From Camillea tinctor (Eukaryota > Ascomycota > Sordariomycetes > Xylariales > Xylariaceae): 64,000 bases of DNA. Position 1 is the stretch's first letter. Each line of letters begins with the position of its first letter. Shown here one piece after another: positions 23,101 through 34,809 of this stretch. The translations under genes and the position numbers were made by a program. Location: positions 62,001 through 126,000 of the forward strand of contig MU394082.1 in NCBI GenBank assembly GCA_022578605.1, given 5' to 3'. The notes beneath the pieces were generated by a model, which worked only from the letters and a program-made list of their open reading frames with translations, was not told where the DNA came from and did no database searches.

Positions 23101-26100
23101 GGATCATAGACCGATGACTTGCCAATGATCTAGACACGAAAGCCATAGCCTACTAAGGCACTCTACCTCAGCCCTATCGTAGGATCTTATGAGCAAGGGG
23201 GGGTTCCACATGAAGGTGGCTCGAAACATTACATCGAGTGCCGATATCATGTTTGAGCATCCCATCCTGATGGGTAACGAATATGCCTCGCCATGCTCCT
23301 CTCCTATTTCTATTCTTGACAATGTGCAAGATTAAAACAGGAGGATGGTACAAAGGGATAGGAGTTAAGTCTCATTTTTCGGGCAATGCGAGTATAAGTT
23401 GAAAAGGGAAGAAACAGTAGGAATACATATCACAGGCTCCTGCTAGATCGAGTGATCGCAGGAGCTGGGTGGCGTCGAACATGACTCCCGACCCGCGTAG
23501 GTAGACATGCTCGACCTCGGACTAGGGCTCGGGTGCCTGGAACGGGACAGAGATGTATGTAGTCAAAGGTGGAGGGGATGACGGCCGGGGGAGGTATGCA
23601 AGATTTCCAGATTGGGGGCGGCCTTGAGGTCAGGAGGTATAGACCATGTAGCCGGACTTAGGAGACTAGGATAGGCACCAGGACCCGTATGTTCATGTAA
23701 TATATCTAGGTAGACATGCCACGAAGTTGGGCGGTCAGAAGGAGCTGTAACCTTAGCAATTTCGACCAGGGCTTTAAGCGGATTCTAATTTTTTCTCTCT
23801 CTCTTCTTCTTTTTGTGTGTGTGTTATTGTAAAAAGGAACAAAAGAACTAAGCAGGAAATAAGACCAAGAGACCAATAAAATTGGAGCATGGAAGTTGTT
23901 GTTTAGTTGAACTAAGTTAACCTGGAGTATCTAAGCTGGGTATTAGATCTTACAGGGTATTGTTGTTTCGTTTGTGGTTTTGTTTCGCACAGAACTACCT
24001 GTGCTGCCGGACTTAGGAATTGAATCCTGGTCGAGTTTTTAAAAAAGCTCAGGTTCTTTTTTTTCTTTTTTTTTTCTCTTCTTCCCAAGTCAAGTCTCTT
24101 AAAACAAAATGTCTTAGCTTCAACTTATTGGATCGTCGTACGGAACTAACCGAGATGGAACTTTGCATCTGACTTGGTTGATGACAATGACGATGGTTAT
24201 ATCTTTTTTAAGCTTTACCTTCGTACAGACAAAGTCTAGAGTTAGTTAGCTGAATCTATTAAAATGAGCTGTTGTGCGGCGTGAGTAACAAGAGTAATTG
24301 TCATAGCAACAATATCTAAGTAACATGCCATGTCATGTTTAACCTAGGTTAGTCGAATAACGACATGTACAGATTGACTTGAACTAAATGTCAATTAGAA
24401 TTGTGTCTTGGTATCGAGACTTGCTTACCTACGTGGTATTTAGTTGACGATATATACCTTGTCTTACATGTACGGAGTAGGTAGGTACTTGTTATCTAAA
24501 GTACATATTGACATGTAGTAACTTAAACCTAGATTAGATTGGAATCTGCATGGAAGCATTCGATTATGTAGAATGTTATTTGCGAAACATTGGAAAATAT
24601 GATGTCTAAAGTTGTAAATAGAAAGTTTAATCGGGTCGGGTCTGGTTCCACGGCGTTTCGTCTCTTTTGTTTTGTCCTCCATACATACATACAGACTTAC
24701 ATACATCCACAACTATGGGTAGCAGCATCTTAAGGACCATACATTAGCGCGGGTAGGCAGCATGCTAGGTACCCATGATAAGGCAGGCAGGTACCTATGG
24801 TGGAGAGGAAGTACAGTTGTGGCTGACGCAGGCGATGCAAGCGATGCTAAGTGCGGCACAAACCGCCTAGACCAGCTGCTAATATCCGCCATTATCCACA
24901 TGACTGGGACGGTTGGGGGCCTAAAGATGGGATTAAGCCACAGCCGCAGCCGCACGCCTAGGTATTGTATGTAGGTGTGGTACTAACGTTAGGTACTTTA
25001 CCACCGTACGTTAGGGGCGCTTCCAACGCCAATAATAACCTTAACGGCCCCCGCCTAATCTTCAGAGGATCCAACCCCATCTTACTTTTTTCTCTCTTCT
25101 TTTTCCTCTCCCCCCTCCACCTCCATCTGCCTTGTTTTCGCCTCGTTTTTTTCTTCTATGCTTTCTCGTCTGCTAGTGAGCCTTGCCTAAAATATCAGGC
25201 GTAGGAACCAATCAGCATTGAGTTTTATGCCTTATCATATCCGTTAGTTTCCCCTCGTGGGAATCAGATGCTTGGTAGCATCTCCCGAGTCTTGTTGGCT
25301 TACACCCTCACCCTCGCCTCCTTTAAGCCCCGAGCAACCAAGCCAAGTAACTGGTCTTTTTTTTTCTTTTTGCCATTCTTTCTTTTTGTTTTCAATTTTT
25401 TTTTTTTTTTGTTTTCAGAATTATATTTCTCCGACTTGCTTGAGCACTAGTAGTGAGCAAGTGGTTTAAAGTGTTACCCAGGTACTGAGCTTGGTATGTT
25501 CATGTTCGTACCTTGTCCGCGTGCTCATTCTCATGCTCATGCTCACGCTCATGTTCATGCTCAACCCCCGAACAGTCTAACTTCATTCATCACGTCATCA
25601 TAATGGATCAAATCGGTGCTGACAGTAGTTGCACCATGTTCCAACGACACGTGCGAGGACCTGGGAATAGGATCGTTAACCTAACCACGGGACCCTACCA
25701 AAGTATCCAGGGTCAATATCACACGGTTCTCACAACGCGACCAGCTCCCGTAGATGAGCCCAATTCCCGACGCCCTGTGCGACCGGAATGGCTTTTTTAT
25801 CATATTCTTAATTTGGACCATGTAGGACTTGCTTTGAGGCATTGGCTCCTTTTCCTTTTCACTTATACGGCCTGGCTCTGGTGAGTATTGAGAAAGGGGG
25901 AAACGCGTGGTCGTATTTGCATTCCCCTTACGTCCAGGCAACTGAGCAAAACACATATCGTTATCCCCTTCCGTGGGGCGTTAACACAGGGATAGATTGT
26001 TCAGCTAGTCAGTTCTAACTACATCGCCTTGCCCAGATAACCTGATTAGTTAGTTCTGGGTTCATAATAGTAAGGGGACATCACCTCATGTAGTGACTCA

Positions 26101-29064
26101 CTAAATACGAACCAACAATGTTGTTACGGCTGTCTACCTATTCAGAATTCATGCAACATAACCCCACGGGCTTCGTTCTAGGTCTACGGATTTCTTGGAA
26201 TACGACAACAACAGCAACATCCGGATGAGACACAGGTAACCATCGGCATAGCACATAATAACATCAATGGCAACGAGATCAAGAGCCCGACACAGCCCTA
26301 ACGGGCTAGAGGCGCATTCGGTTACCCGAATAGGCCAATAGGGGAACATCTTGGTACATACATCTTGGTTAAAGGGCAACATCTATCTCTAGTTGGACCG
26401 GCATGTTTGCTCGTCGGTCAACGAAATGCAGCATCGCCAGCATCGCCAGCATCATAGTCGCCGTTGTCGTCATGCAGAGTCTGCGTTAGAGCAATTCAAG
26501 TAACCTACCTACATCGTTCATCTCAACTTTACTAATATCCCGAACGGGATATCGCTTGCGCGCAATGGGGACGCCACGCAGCATCACCACCTTAGTACAG
26601 GCTAGTATAGCATAGCACATTGCAACTCCAGGTCAGAGCTGAAGCATTAGTCGAGGTATGTGCAGTCTCAATCTGAGACAAGCTGACCGAATCCCCCACC
26701 AAACAAGAAACTCAAAATAGACATGGTCCTGCTTGTCGCGGCTCCAGTGTTCTGGGCGTCTGTTCCATGCCGTTACATGCGGCTGTCAAATGGTGGGAAT
26801 GAATGCTCAGCTTGGGCTGCAGATCGCCTGCCGCCGTTCCACAGCTTTGTTTTTTCTTTTTTCTTGCCTTGGAGAGCCACTCAAAATCTGCCTCATGCAA
26901 GGTACCTGGTCACTGCGCGAACGAGAGCCTCAGCGCAAATGGCCCTATAGTGTGAATGCGCCGCACGCCCAATCTTGTCAGCTCGTTCGCCCGTTCGCTA
27001 CCTTTATCCGTATGAAGATGTCTGATACGACGTACCTACATCATACCCAATCTATCTATCTACAGAACTTCATCCCGATATGACAGCTTGCTTTTCCTAC
27101 CCACATAGCAAGACCACATGTACCTAATCCCTACTGTGGATGATACCTAGATCATAGCGAGATGAGAGTTGCGATCTAGGCTTAATGGCTATGTGTTCCT
27201 ACTGCTGCTGTTACTACTGCTAGGATTCGCAATAGTAATACTATCTTTTCATTCTCCTGCATGGGACTTTCCGGAAGTCGGGCCATTACCACCGCTTGTC
27301 GTTAAACTAGTAGGTATTCCTTGCCCTACCCTAGGTACGTAGGTATTATCGGTTCGACTTTCTTGCATGGGGATTCCAGGTGACATTGATTATCATGTGA
27401 AAGTAGCGTACTCACTTACTTATACTGTTGGTTGACGCCTTCATGGTACATACTTCCAAGACGTTCGGCACATAACATGGCCGTCGAGGATCCTATTTAA
27501 CATTGTCATGTCTATTAGAGTATCATGCATCACACTTATTTCCTTCCCTTTCCTCTTTGGCATTTGTGCTGATTGTTTGCCCAGGAAATAACTTATATGA
27601 AAGAAAGAAAAAAGGGAAAATAATAACACCAAATCAAGAAATAAGTTAACCAAAGATCGCGAGGCATTTCTCTCATGCAAAAGGTCAGATATACGATTCA
27701 GCTCCGATCTGCCTCTCCAGACTTAGCAAACCACTCTTCAAGGGCACGGTTCGACGTATCCGTTTCGCTTCGCTATGCTTAGTCTAAGTCGAGCTAGTTT
27801 CAAGCGGGGACGGTGAGCTCCCCAGCCATGGAGACATGGTAGGTAGGTGGGTAGGTAATAATAAGCCCTATGCTACCTACCTATAACATTACTTATTAAT
27901 AGCGTATCTACAACAACAATAACCACCATCACGCTATGTTCGATGATCCCTACAACGGACCTAGCTAGTCTGGCAGTCAGGGTAGGAATAGAACATGTCC
28001 GAACTTTGCTAATCTCAGGTTATACACAGCATTGAAACATCTATAACTTACATATATGCAATGTCTCAGAAAGTGGAGCTACGCGTCTAGCCAGGCCCGG
28101 GCCCGGTCCCGAAGACCAAAATCAACGGCATAATAAGTTCCTCCTATCGACGACGCATATGTACGGAGTACACTACACTATGTATTGTACAACTACTGAA
28201 TAAGGTGTATTCCCCAACACCCCTAAAGAGAGAGGATCTGCATTGCTTGCAGTGACAAATATCCCCGTTACCAAAGACTCGTCATTAGTGGGTTTGTGTA
28301 ACATACCAAAAAAAGAAACATTGAGCATATGGACCAGATCAGACCAACCCAACCCACTTAAGTCACTAGGTTAATTCACTATGAGGTTAGTGAGCTGCAG
28401 TGTGTACATAAGTTCGATTACGGAGTATGTTATGTCAATAATGGTAAAACCCCCGCACCGCCATAACCCACATAACCCACGTAACCACCAAAGCGATATA
28501 TCATTTTTTGGTGTCTTTCTTTTTCATCACTCTGTCTTATCCCCCTTTACCTCCGTTGCTCATTTCTAAGCCGAACCAACCCAACATCGATAGGATCTAA
28601 AACACAATACACCAACAATAGAATATTCTTTCACACGTGTCTTTTTTATCTCCGTATTATCTGGTTTTATATTATTTCAATTTATTAATTCTGTATATGA
28701 ACTAACAAATGGGGGCTTAGTATTATTTCATATCTCGTTTACGTAATCCCGAAAGGGAGAAAAGGAGAGAAACCCAAGGTCAACCCATCTTTCCCTCTCT
28801 TCGCTTCCTTTTGTGGCACACCCGGGTTATACTAGAAGGGGTTTTCATCCTTCGCGAGAAGGATGTGAAATTTTTTTTTAAATTTTTTCTTTTTGCCCTC
28901 TCTCCCTTGTAGTCCCCGTCTCCACCCTACTGCTGCGGTTATGGACGCTGTCCTTGTTGTCGTCCCTCGGACCCCCTTAGTAATTATAGTGATGCTGATG
29001 ATTATGGTGATGAGGATGACGAGGACGGGGTCAAGGTCGATACATGGCTCCAAGGGATAACCAT
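23101..29064. other. Gene-poor intergenic tract
   Basis: About 6 kb with no supported gene. It has T-rich runs (24055-24080, 25360-25413), a TGCTCA-type repeat (25522-25563) and many TAGGTA, TACCTA and TACGGAGTA words. The frame 25603-25884 (93 codons from an ATG) is the longest but shows no signal or motif that I trust. Confidence 0.5.
25522..25563 (+). repeat. Imperfect TGCTCA hexanucleotide repeat
   Basis: Six to seven copies of TGCTCA with C/T variants (TGCTCATTC, TGCTCATGC, TGCTCACGC). A frame crossing it reads as a Cys/Ser repeat, which I treat as an artefact. Confidence 0.7.
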
Positions 29065-29349
29065 TTAGAACGCGTGGTCCGATCTGTTGGGCGGTAACAA
29101 CGTCACAGCCACTGAGGAGGTCGTATATGACGTCGTGTCTATAGGCAGCCGAGAGCTCGTTGTTGCTGTTTTGGCGTGGGGGTGCAACGGGACGTGCGGG
29201 ATAGATCGTGGGAACGTGGTCACTGCCTCGTCTTTGTAGCTTTTCTGTGTGTCTAGGGAAGGGTTGTCTTGGAGGTAGGTCGAGGCGGGGATGGGAACAG
29301 AGAGCGCGCAGATGGTGGCGAGAAGTTTGATTATGGTAAAGCGGTACAT
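29065..29349 (-). CDS. Candidate small secreted protein (94 aa)
   Basis: The ORF from the ATG at 29349 starts with a good signal peptide: MYR, then a hydrophobic core (FTIIKLLATICALSV) and a PIPA/S cleavage-like end. The mature part is rich in Ser, Thr and Pro with no cysteine. A strong TATAAATA lies at 29463-29456 on the same strand, about 110 nt upstream. An in-frame ATG at 29424 would add 25 residues, but it is close to the expected cap site and would bury the signal peptide, so I prefer 29349. The overlapping frame 28832-29452 is longer but begins at a position that gives no targeting signal and ends in low-complexity Lys. No family recognised; a downstream exon is possible. Confidence 0.45.
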   Translation of the reverse strand: MYRFTIIKLLATICALSVPIPASTYLQDNPSLDTQKSYKDEAVTTFPRSIPHVPLHPHAKTATTSSRLPIDTTSYTTSSVAVTLLPPNRSDHAF

Positions 29350-29455
29350 TATTGCTCGCTCCCTTTTCAAAATTCTCATGGATAATGTTTTTAGCTTGTC
29401 GGAGAGGCCGTGACTTAACTGCATAATCCTGGAGATACACGATCGAGCCCAAGGA

Positions 29456-29463
29456 TATTTATA
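29456..29463 (-). promoter_or_regulatory. TATA box of the small secreted-protein gene
   Basis: TATAAATA on the minus strand, correctly spaced for a leader of about 80 nt before the ATG at 29349. Confidence 0.45.
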
Positions 29464-32400
29464 GCGAATTCGAATATCAATTTTCGATAGTGGCGATGCA
29501 TCACGATTGACGTTATATGTAGTCAGACTGTTCGACCAGGTTCGACTTTGTTATACGTTATTCACGATTACTATGCTGTGAGTATAACTGACGTATTTGT
29601 GAATTTACAAATTCTTCTATCATCTCCCCTTTTCACAGAGAATGAGACTTCTTCGGCAATGTTCTCTTGATTCGATATATCACTATATGACAAGCACGCA
29701 CGTCAATTCCCCCCCGCCCCCTATTTCCCACTTTTGTTTCTCCTCAACAAAGTCTTCCATGATTTGGGAGCGGAGAGAAGGGTTCCCTCCGCGCGTAATA
29801 ATTTCTCAAGAGGTTCGCTCTAGTACGTCTCACAACTGGTCACTATTGCTGCGTCATCCTAAATTGTCCATCCGGCACTACTATTTTGTGTTCCGTTGTC
29901 AAGGGCCGTATGGTGCTACCTACCAAGAGCCGCGTGTAATGACTACGATCTCTCGATGTCGTTTTGGCAAGCAATAGAGAGCCTCGAAGGACTTTACGTT
30001 GTACTACACTGTGTAGCCTTTCTTCTATATGTTACACGGCTGAAACATTCTGATTCGGTGTAATATCAACAAAATCGGTGTATATTTCTGCGATGGTGAA
30101 GGGGGGAACGGCAACTCCTTTTACCCATTGAGGTGTCAAAGAGAGCAGTACACAACTTCTGTAAATAGATCGAGTCAAGAGCCAGTCGCATAATCATAGA
30201 TGACTCCTGAGACAAATTTCGTAATAGAGGCAAGAAAAGGAGAGAGCCCGAACTCTTCATAGGACATACCTCGGTCGAGGATCATATACCTATCTACTGT
30301 GTGATGTAGGCAATATCATGCGTCATCTGGCGCAACCACTACAACAAGTGTATAACTACCTACATGGTATACCTGTGGATACTCTCCTTATCTACCACAC
30401 ACACATACGCGCGCACACCTTGGGTAACTCTGAAGAAAAGGAACATAACGCTAAGTTTCCATTTTGTTTCACACTAACGGCGCCTTGTGGCTTGGGTCTA
30501 CGAAGACTAGAAGCATAGCATACATGTTGTGATACTAAACAAGTTCGTATATCGTACCTCAAATAGCCCTCGTTTCGGGACCGAGAACAAGTGCACAACG
30601 TGGGCTTGTTTGCAAGTTTGAAGTCATCCGTACAGCTTATCAGAAGGGTTTGTTTTTTTTTGTACCCCTATCTACATGAGGTAACCTTTGTATATCCATG
30701 AATCAATTATATAGGTCTATTATCAGCTATAATTCCACCACTTATCTCAAGGGCGTTACCACGACTTACTTGGTGGGTTGCGTTGCTTGGGCTGACGAGA
30801 GAAAATAATGTTTTGCCCTCTGTCTATCTCCGCCTTTGCCTTTTTCAAAAAGGGCTAGTAGATAACCAAGGCTATATCACACCCGATTAGAGTGGTAGTC
30901 GAACTCCATTTGACTAAGCTGACCTACCTTCTTCGTATAGGACAAAGTGCTATGCTCAGTCTATTTTAGAGTTACAGCTTCAACAGAACTGATTTGCCTC
31001 AGATCCTAGTATCATTATTGGATCGATTTATTCAGGGGTAGTGAACCAATTTAAAACAGCTTCCATGTATGATGAGGCAGTGATATCTATGGACTTATAT
31101 TGCTCAGTCAGCTACATGTTGTTTCAAAATGGGGCCAAATAATAGGGATATGACCGCCGTAGACGTAACTTAGTCAATGTCAGAAGATCTAAATGACTTT
31201 TCGATTTCGACCTTTTCATAATTAGGTGTTGTGGTAATTGGCTTTATACTGTCATATCATCAATTATTACAAAATCGTTCATCACGGTATAGAAAGTGAT
31301 CACATATAAGTGTACATAGCAAATTTGATTTTAAAGAACCTGATAACAAAGCGGTTTACTGGGGATTTCACAACCTTAAACTCGTAGATGAAGAATGTAG
31401 AAAGGGTTCTTAAGATTTCTTTATGATTCCCCGTTGATAGTGCTAAATTAACAGTCATAACTTGTTGTCGTGATTTTGTTAAGCAACCCGTAGACCTCAT
31501 GCTGGCCCCTTATTTGCTCACAAAATCCCCAGGGCTAGCCCCTGGAGGCCCTGCAAAACAAGTAGTACTTCATAGAAGTATCTCTTTCTAGAAAATAAAG
31601 CATCGTGAACCTCATTGGCGACCCCACCTCGACAACACTCCCAACTACCCCACGCGGTCACCCTTCTTAGATACTCTACTTAGAAATACCACTCAAGTAC
31701 AATGTCCTCTTCACATCACTGGATCACTTCATCGACAACGAGGATGTGCGAACCCTTAGGGCTGCTAGAAGAAGGAGTTTAGTGTTGTTTATGGTCACCA
31801 CACAAAAACAAAACAAAAAAAAGAAAGTCACAAAGGTCCAGCCTCCCCTCCCCTCCTCTCTCCTCCCTTCTTCTCTCATCGCTGTCTCTTCTCTTCTTCT
31901 CTCCCATAAACAACTGCAAATACACATATCACTCATCACAGCTATCCTCATCTGCATATAATTGTGGATATCCAATATTAATGGTATGTTACATAATATA
32001 CTTACACTCCATTCCTGTCTCTTCACCACACGGAGGGAGGAGTTCGTACTATGAAGAAATCATACGGTCTCTTCTCTTCCCCCAAGAACAAGAAATACGG
32101 TGCTTCTCGGCCTGATGTAGCTATATACCAGCGGAATATCGATGGGCAACTCGTCGAAACTGACGCGATTATAGTGATAGAAGAGTATTTCCTCCACCAG
32201 AAGTCTGAGAGTTGAACCACCGCTCTGCGAGAGCACCTCGACGATAAGTAAAGAGACGTTACGAGTAGACTGGTAGATGCCGACCACCAACCACTTCAAC
32301 ATCCCGGCACCCTAACATTTGATAGGAATAATAACCAGGCCACAGTCGCCGCCAATTGGCCCCGGTAGCCTTCTCATCAGATATCTTCCCGAACACGGCG

Positions 32401-33109
32401 CGAAGAGGTACAGTGGTCATGATCCGAACTTTGATATCACCCCATGCTAATTCTCGTTAGTTGCCACCAGTGCTATTGCTGCGGTAAGCTCTTTTCTTTC
32501 CACATACCATACCATGTTCGAAGTACAGCTTCTTCCCCGGTGCCACTTCTTTCTCCCTCGCTTGTCCTCTATCTTTATATTTTTCTCCTTTCACCAACAT
32601 TGCTGCTCTGAAAAACCACTACTGCACCTGTTCATCAAAGAACACATAACATCCCCTGATATCATATCATAATTTGGCACATTCGGACATCTAAATCGTA
32701 TCCCTACTTGTTTTCACTATCTCACCTAGCGCGTGTGTATCTTTCGATTAAATTATAATCGCCACTCACCCCATACTCTCTCCTACAATCATCAACACTG
32801 TCGATAGTGTCGCCGCTAAAAACACCAATTTTCGGCACCTATTGCGCTTTCCTATTACTATTACAAAGGCATTATAATTACTATCTAAATCTTAGATCTA
32901 TCATTTTCTTCCTTTTTACCTCTGGTCACTCAACCCCGACGCACCTACCCATACCTATCTCCCGAGTACACACATCATAATTTCACTTTATACTTCTGCG
33001 TACACTATGCCTCTCTTGCGTACTCCACGGGTTATAATTTTTATTTCGTCAATGTTGATTGACCCAGCAGCTTTGATAAAGACAAGTATGGAAACCAAGT
33101 CAACTGCCG
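29464..33109. other. Intergenic region upstream of the SET-domain gene
   Basis: No supported gene. The last part (about 31840-33000) is C/T-rich on the plus strand, as leaders of fungal genes often are, and probably includes the promoter and 5' UTR of the gene starting at 33110. An ATG at 33007 opens a frame that cannot be joined to the coding exons. Confidence 0.5.
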
Positions 33110-34809
33110 ATGACAGAGGCGTCGTCGTCTGCAACAAGCAGCGGCGATGGCCATGGCCGTTCCAATTGTCGGTTCCGGAGGTAAGTCTTCCTCTCCTCCT
33201 CTCCTTTAGAGAACCAGTTTTCTTTTTTCTATCTCGCTAACTTTGTTACCTAGTCCTATTTCTGCAGGATCCTCCGTCTATCGTCGCAGGTCCTCAGAGT
33301 AGGCCCGGACGGCTTCCTGGAGTCAGAAGAAGAAGACAATGAATGGGAGTGGGAGGACGAGGATGCCGGCCCGCCCAAATCGCCGGCGGCCTGTCGTTGC
33401 TGGGGAGCCTCCAAGGAGTTGACCCCTTGCAATGACAGCGGGTGTGCCTCTGGATCACCGCCGCCGTTGCTAGGGGGTACTCCTGGCACAAACAAGGGCT
33501 CAATGACCAGCACAGGTCCGCCGAAGGATAATAAGGGCGCACGCAGCAACGCAGCTGCAAAAGGTGCGTTTCGGGGAGGGGGGATAAACGATATATTCGA
33601 ACGCATATGGAATATAATGCTGACTACTGGACCTCGATCTAACAGGCCTCGAGATGTTAGTGGCGACCTGCAGAAAGTCAAAGTACGCCACTATCGTGCG
33701 CTTTTTTAAGGGGAAACCGGTCGTCTACCTCGACCTACAGTAAGTTTGAATTGATAACCCCTTCTCTACCTGCCATATCCCATTGTTGACGACACGGGGC
33801 TGATTCACCGTATAGGGCAGATAAGATCTTCGCCAACCGCAAGATCAAGACCCCCGTTGTCGACCAAAAGATGGATGAGATCGTGAACTACAACGGTCTA
33901 TACCCGGCGTCGCCTGAGGATCCCGGTATGTTAATTTTTTTTTCTTTAATTATTTCTAATTTACTCCCTCCTCTTTATCCTCCGCCTGCCCCCCCCCCCC
34001 CCCCCTTTTTTTTTTTTGTTTTTCAACCATTCAGATCTGGCAAAAAAGAAAGCCGTAACTAAACCCGATACCATATAGAGTCTTTCAAAAACAACTTCTT
34101 AGAAGTCAAAAGGTCGCCCGTAGCCGGGTTCGGTGTGTTTGCCCGGCGCGACATCAAGGTCGGCGAGGTGCTCCTCGTAGAGAGGGCCCTCATTGTAGCC
34201 GACCAGTCGACCATCTACGATGCGCTCGACGAACTAACGCCGGCGCAACGAGAAGCCTTCTCCCGGCTGCACACATTCGTCCGCACTCCCAACGACCTGT
34301 GCGACGGCAAGCGGTACGCGACGTTCCGCACCAATAGGTAAGATTCCTCGTCTCTCTCCTTTCTCTCTCTCTCTCTCTCTCTCTTCTCCTTCTTATCATC
34401 CTCGTACTAACATACCTCCAGTTTCGCCATCCCCCGCTCTCCCTCTCCCTCTCCCTCTCCCTCTCACCCTACCCTGAACGCCGCGAAGCATGGGTCCACA
34501 TCACCGCGGGGCACCGTATCGGCCCTGTTCCTGGTCGCTTCGCGCTTCAACCACGCGTGCTACCCGCGCAGCAGCGTGGACTACTGGTACGACACGGCGC
34601 GGCGCAGCATGGCTTTCCGGGCGAGCCGGCCCGTGGCCGCCGGCGAGGAGCTCACGATTAGCTACTCGCGCTTGCCGCACGAGCTCCACGCCGTGTGGGG
34701 GTTTTACTGCGCGTGTGGCGCGTGTCTTCCGATGGTGGATGAGGATGGCGGGGGTGCTGAGAATGGAGTGGGCGTGGGTGGAAAGGAGAACCTGGCCATT
34801 TGGGGATGA
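33110..34809 (+). CDS. SET-domain protein (putative lysine methyltransferase)
   Basis: Six exons join to 405 aa: 33110-33180, 33268-33563, 33646-33739, 33816-33925, 34079-34337, 34422-34809. The start ATG at 33110 is set by frame: the ATG at 33007 runs into a stop after the first intron. The N-terminal 130 residues are acidic and low-complexity. The SET core follows: GFGVFARRDI (207-216), TFRTNSFAI at the exon 5/6 join, ASRFNHAC (318-325), GEELTISY (353-360) and a post-SET zinc cluster C375-x-C377-x2-C380. These are the SAM-binding and catalytic-site motifs of SMYD-like and other stand-alone fungal SET proteins; the substrate is unknown. The third to fourth exon joins use a late acceptor (CATATAG, 34078) with an ACTAAAC branch site. 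Between the two SET halves lies a Ser-Pro repeat encoded by a CCCTCT microsatellite. Confidence 0.9.
33989..34017 (+). repeat. C17-T12 homopolymer junction in an intron
   Basis: Seventeen C directly followed by twelve T inside intron 4 of the SET gene, upstream of its branch site. It may act as an extended polypyrimidine tract. Confidence 0.85.
34351..34390 (+). repeat. CT dinucleotide repeat in an intron of the SET gene
   Basis: A run of TC/CT units in intron 5, upstream of the ACTAAC branch site. Confidence 0.85.
34437..34465 (+). repeat. Coding CCCTCT hexanucleotide repeat
   Basis: About five CTCCCT units in exon 6 of the SET gene, translated as Ser-Pro dipeptides (residues 283-293) in the loop between the TNSFAI and RFNHAC motifs. 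Confidence 0.85.

Noticed and set aside
25513..25884. 123-codon frame starting with Cys/Ser repeats
   Set aside because: Its start is a TGCTCA microsatellite and the true first ATG (25603) leaves 93 codons with no motif.
28832..29452. 206-codon minus-strand frame overlapping the secreted-protein candidate
   Set aside because: It starts without a targeting signal and ends in poly-Lys low complexity; the 94-residue frame has a signal peptide and fits the TATA box better.
33007..33180. Upstream ATG (33007) as start of the SET gene
   Set aside because: That frame meets a stop shortly after the first intron; only the ATG at 33110 is in phase with the later exons.
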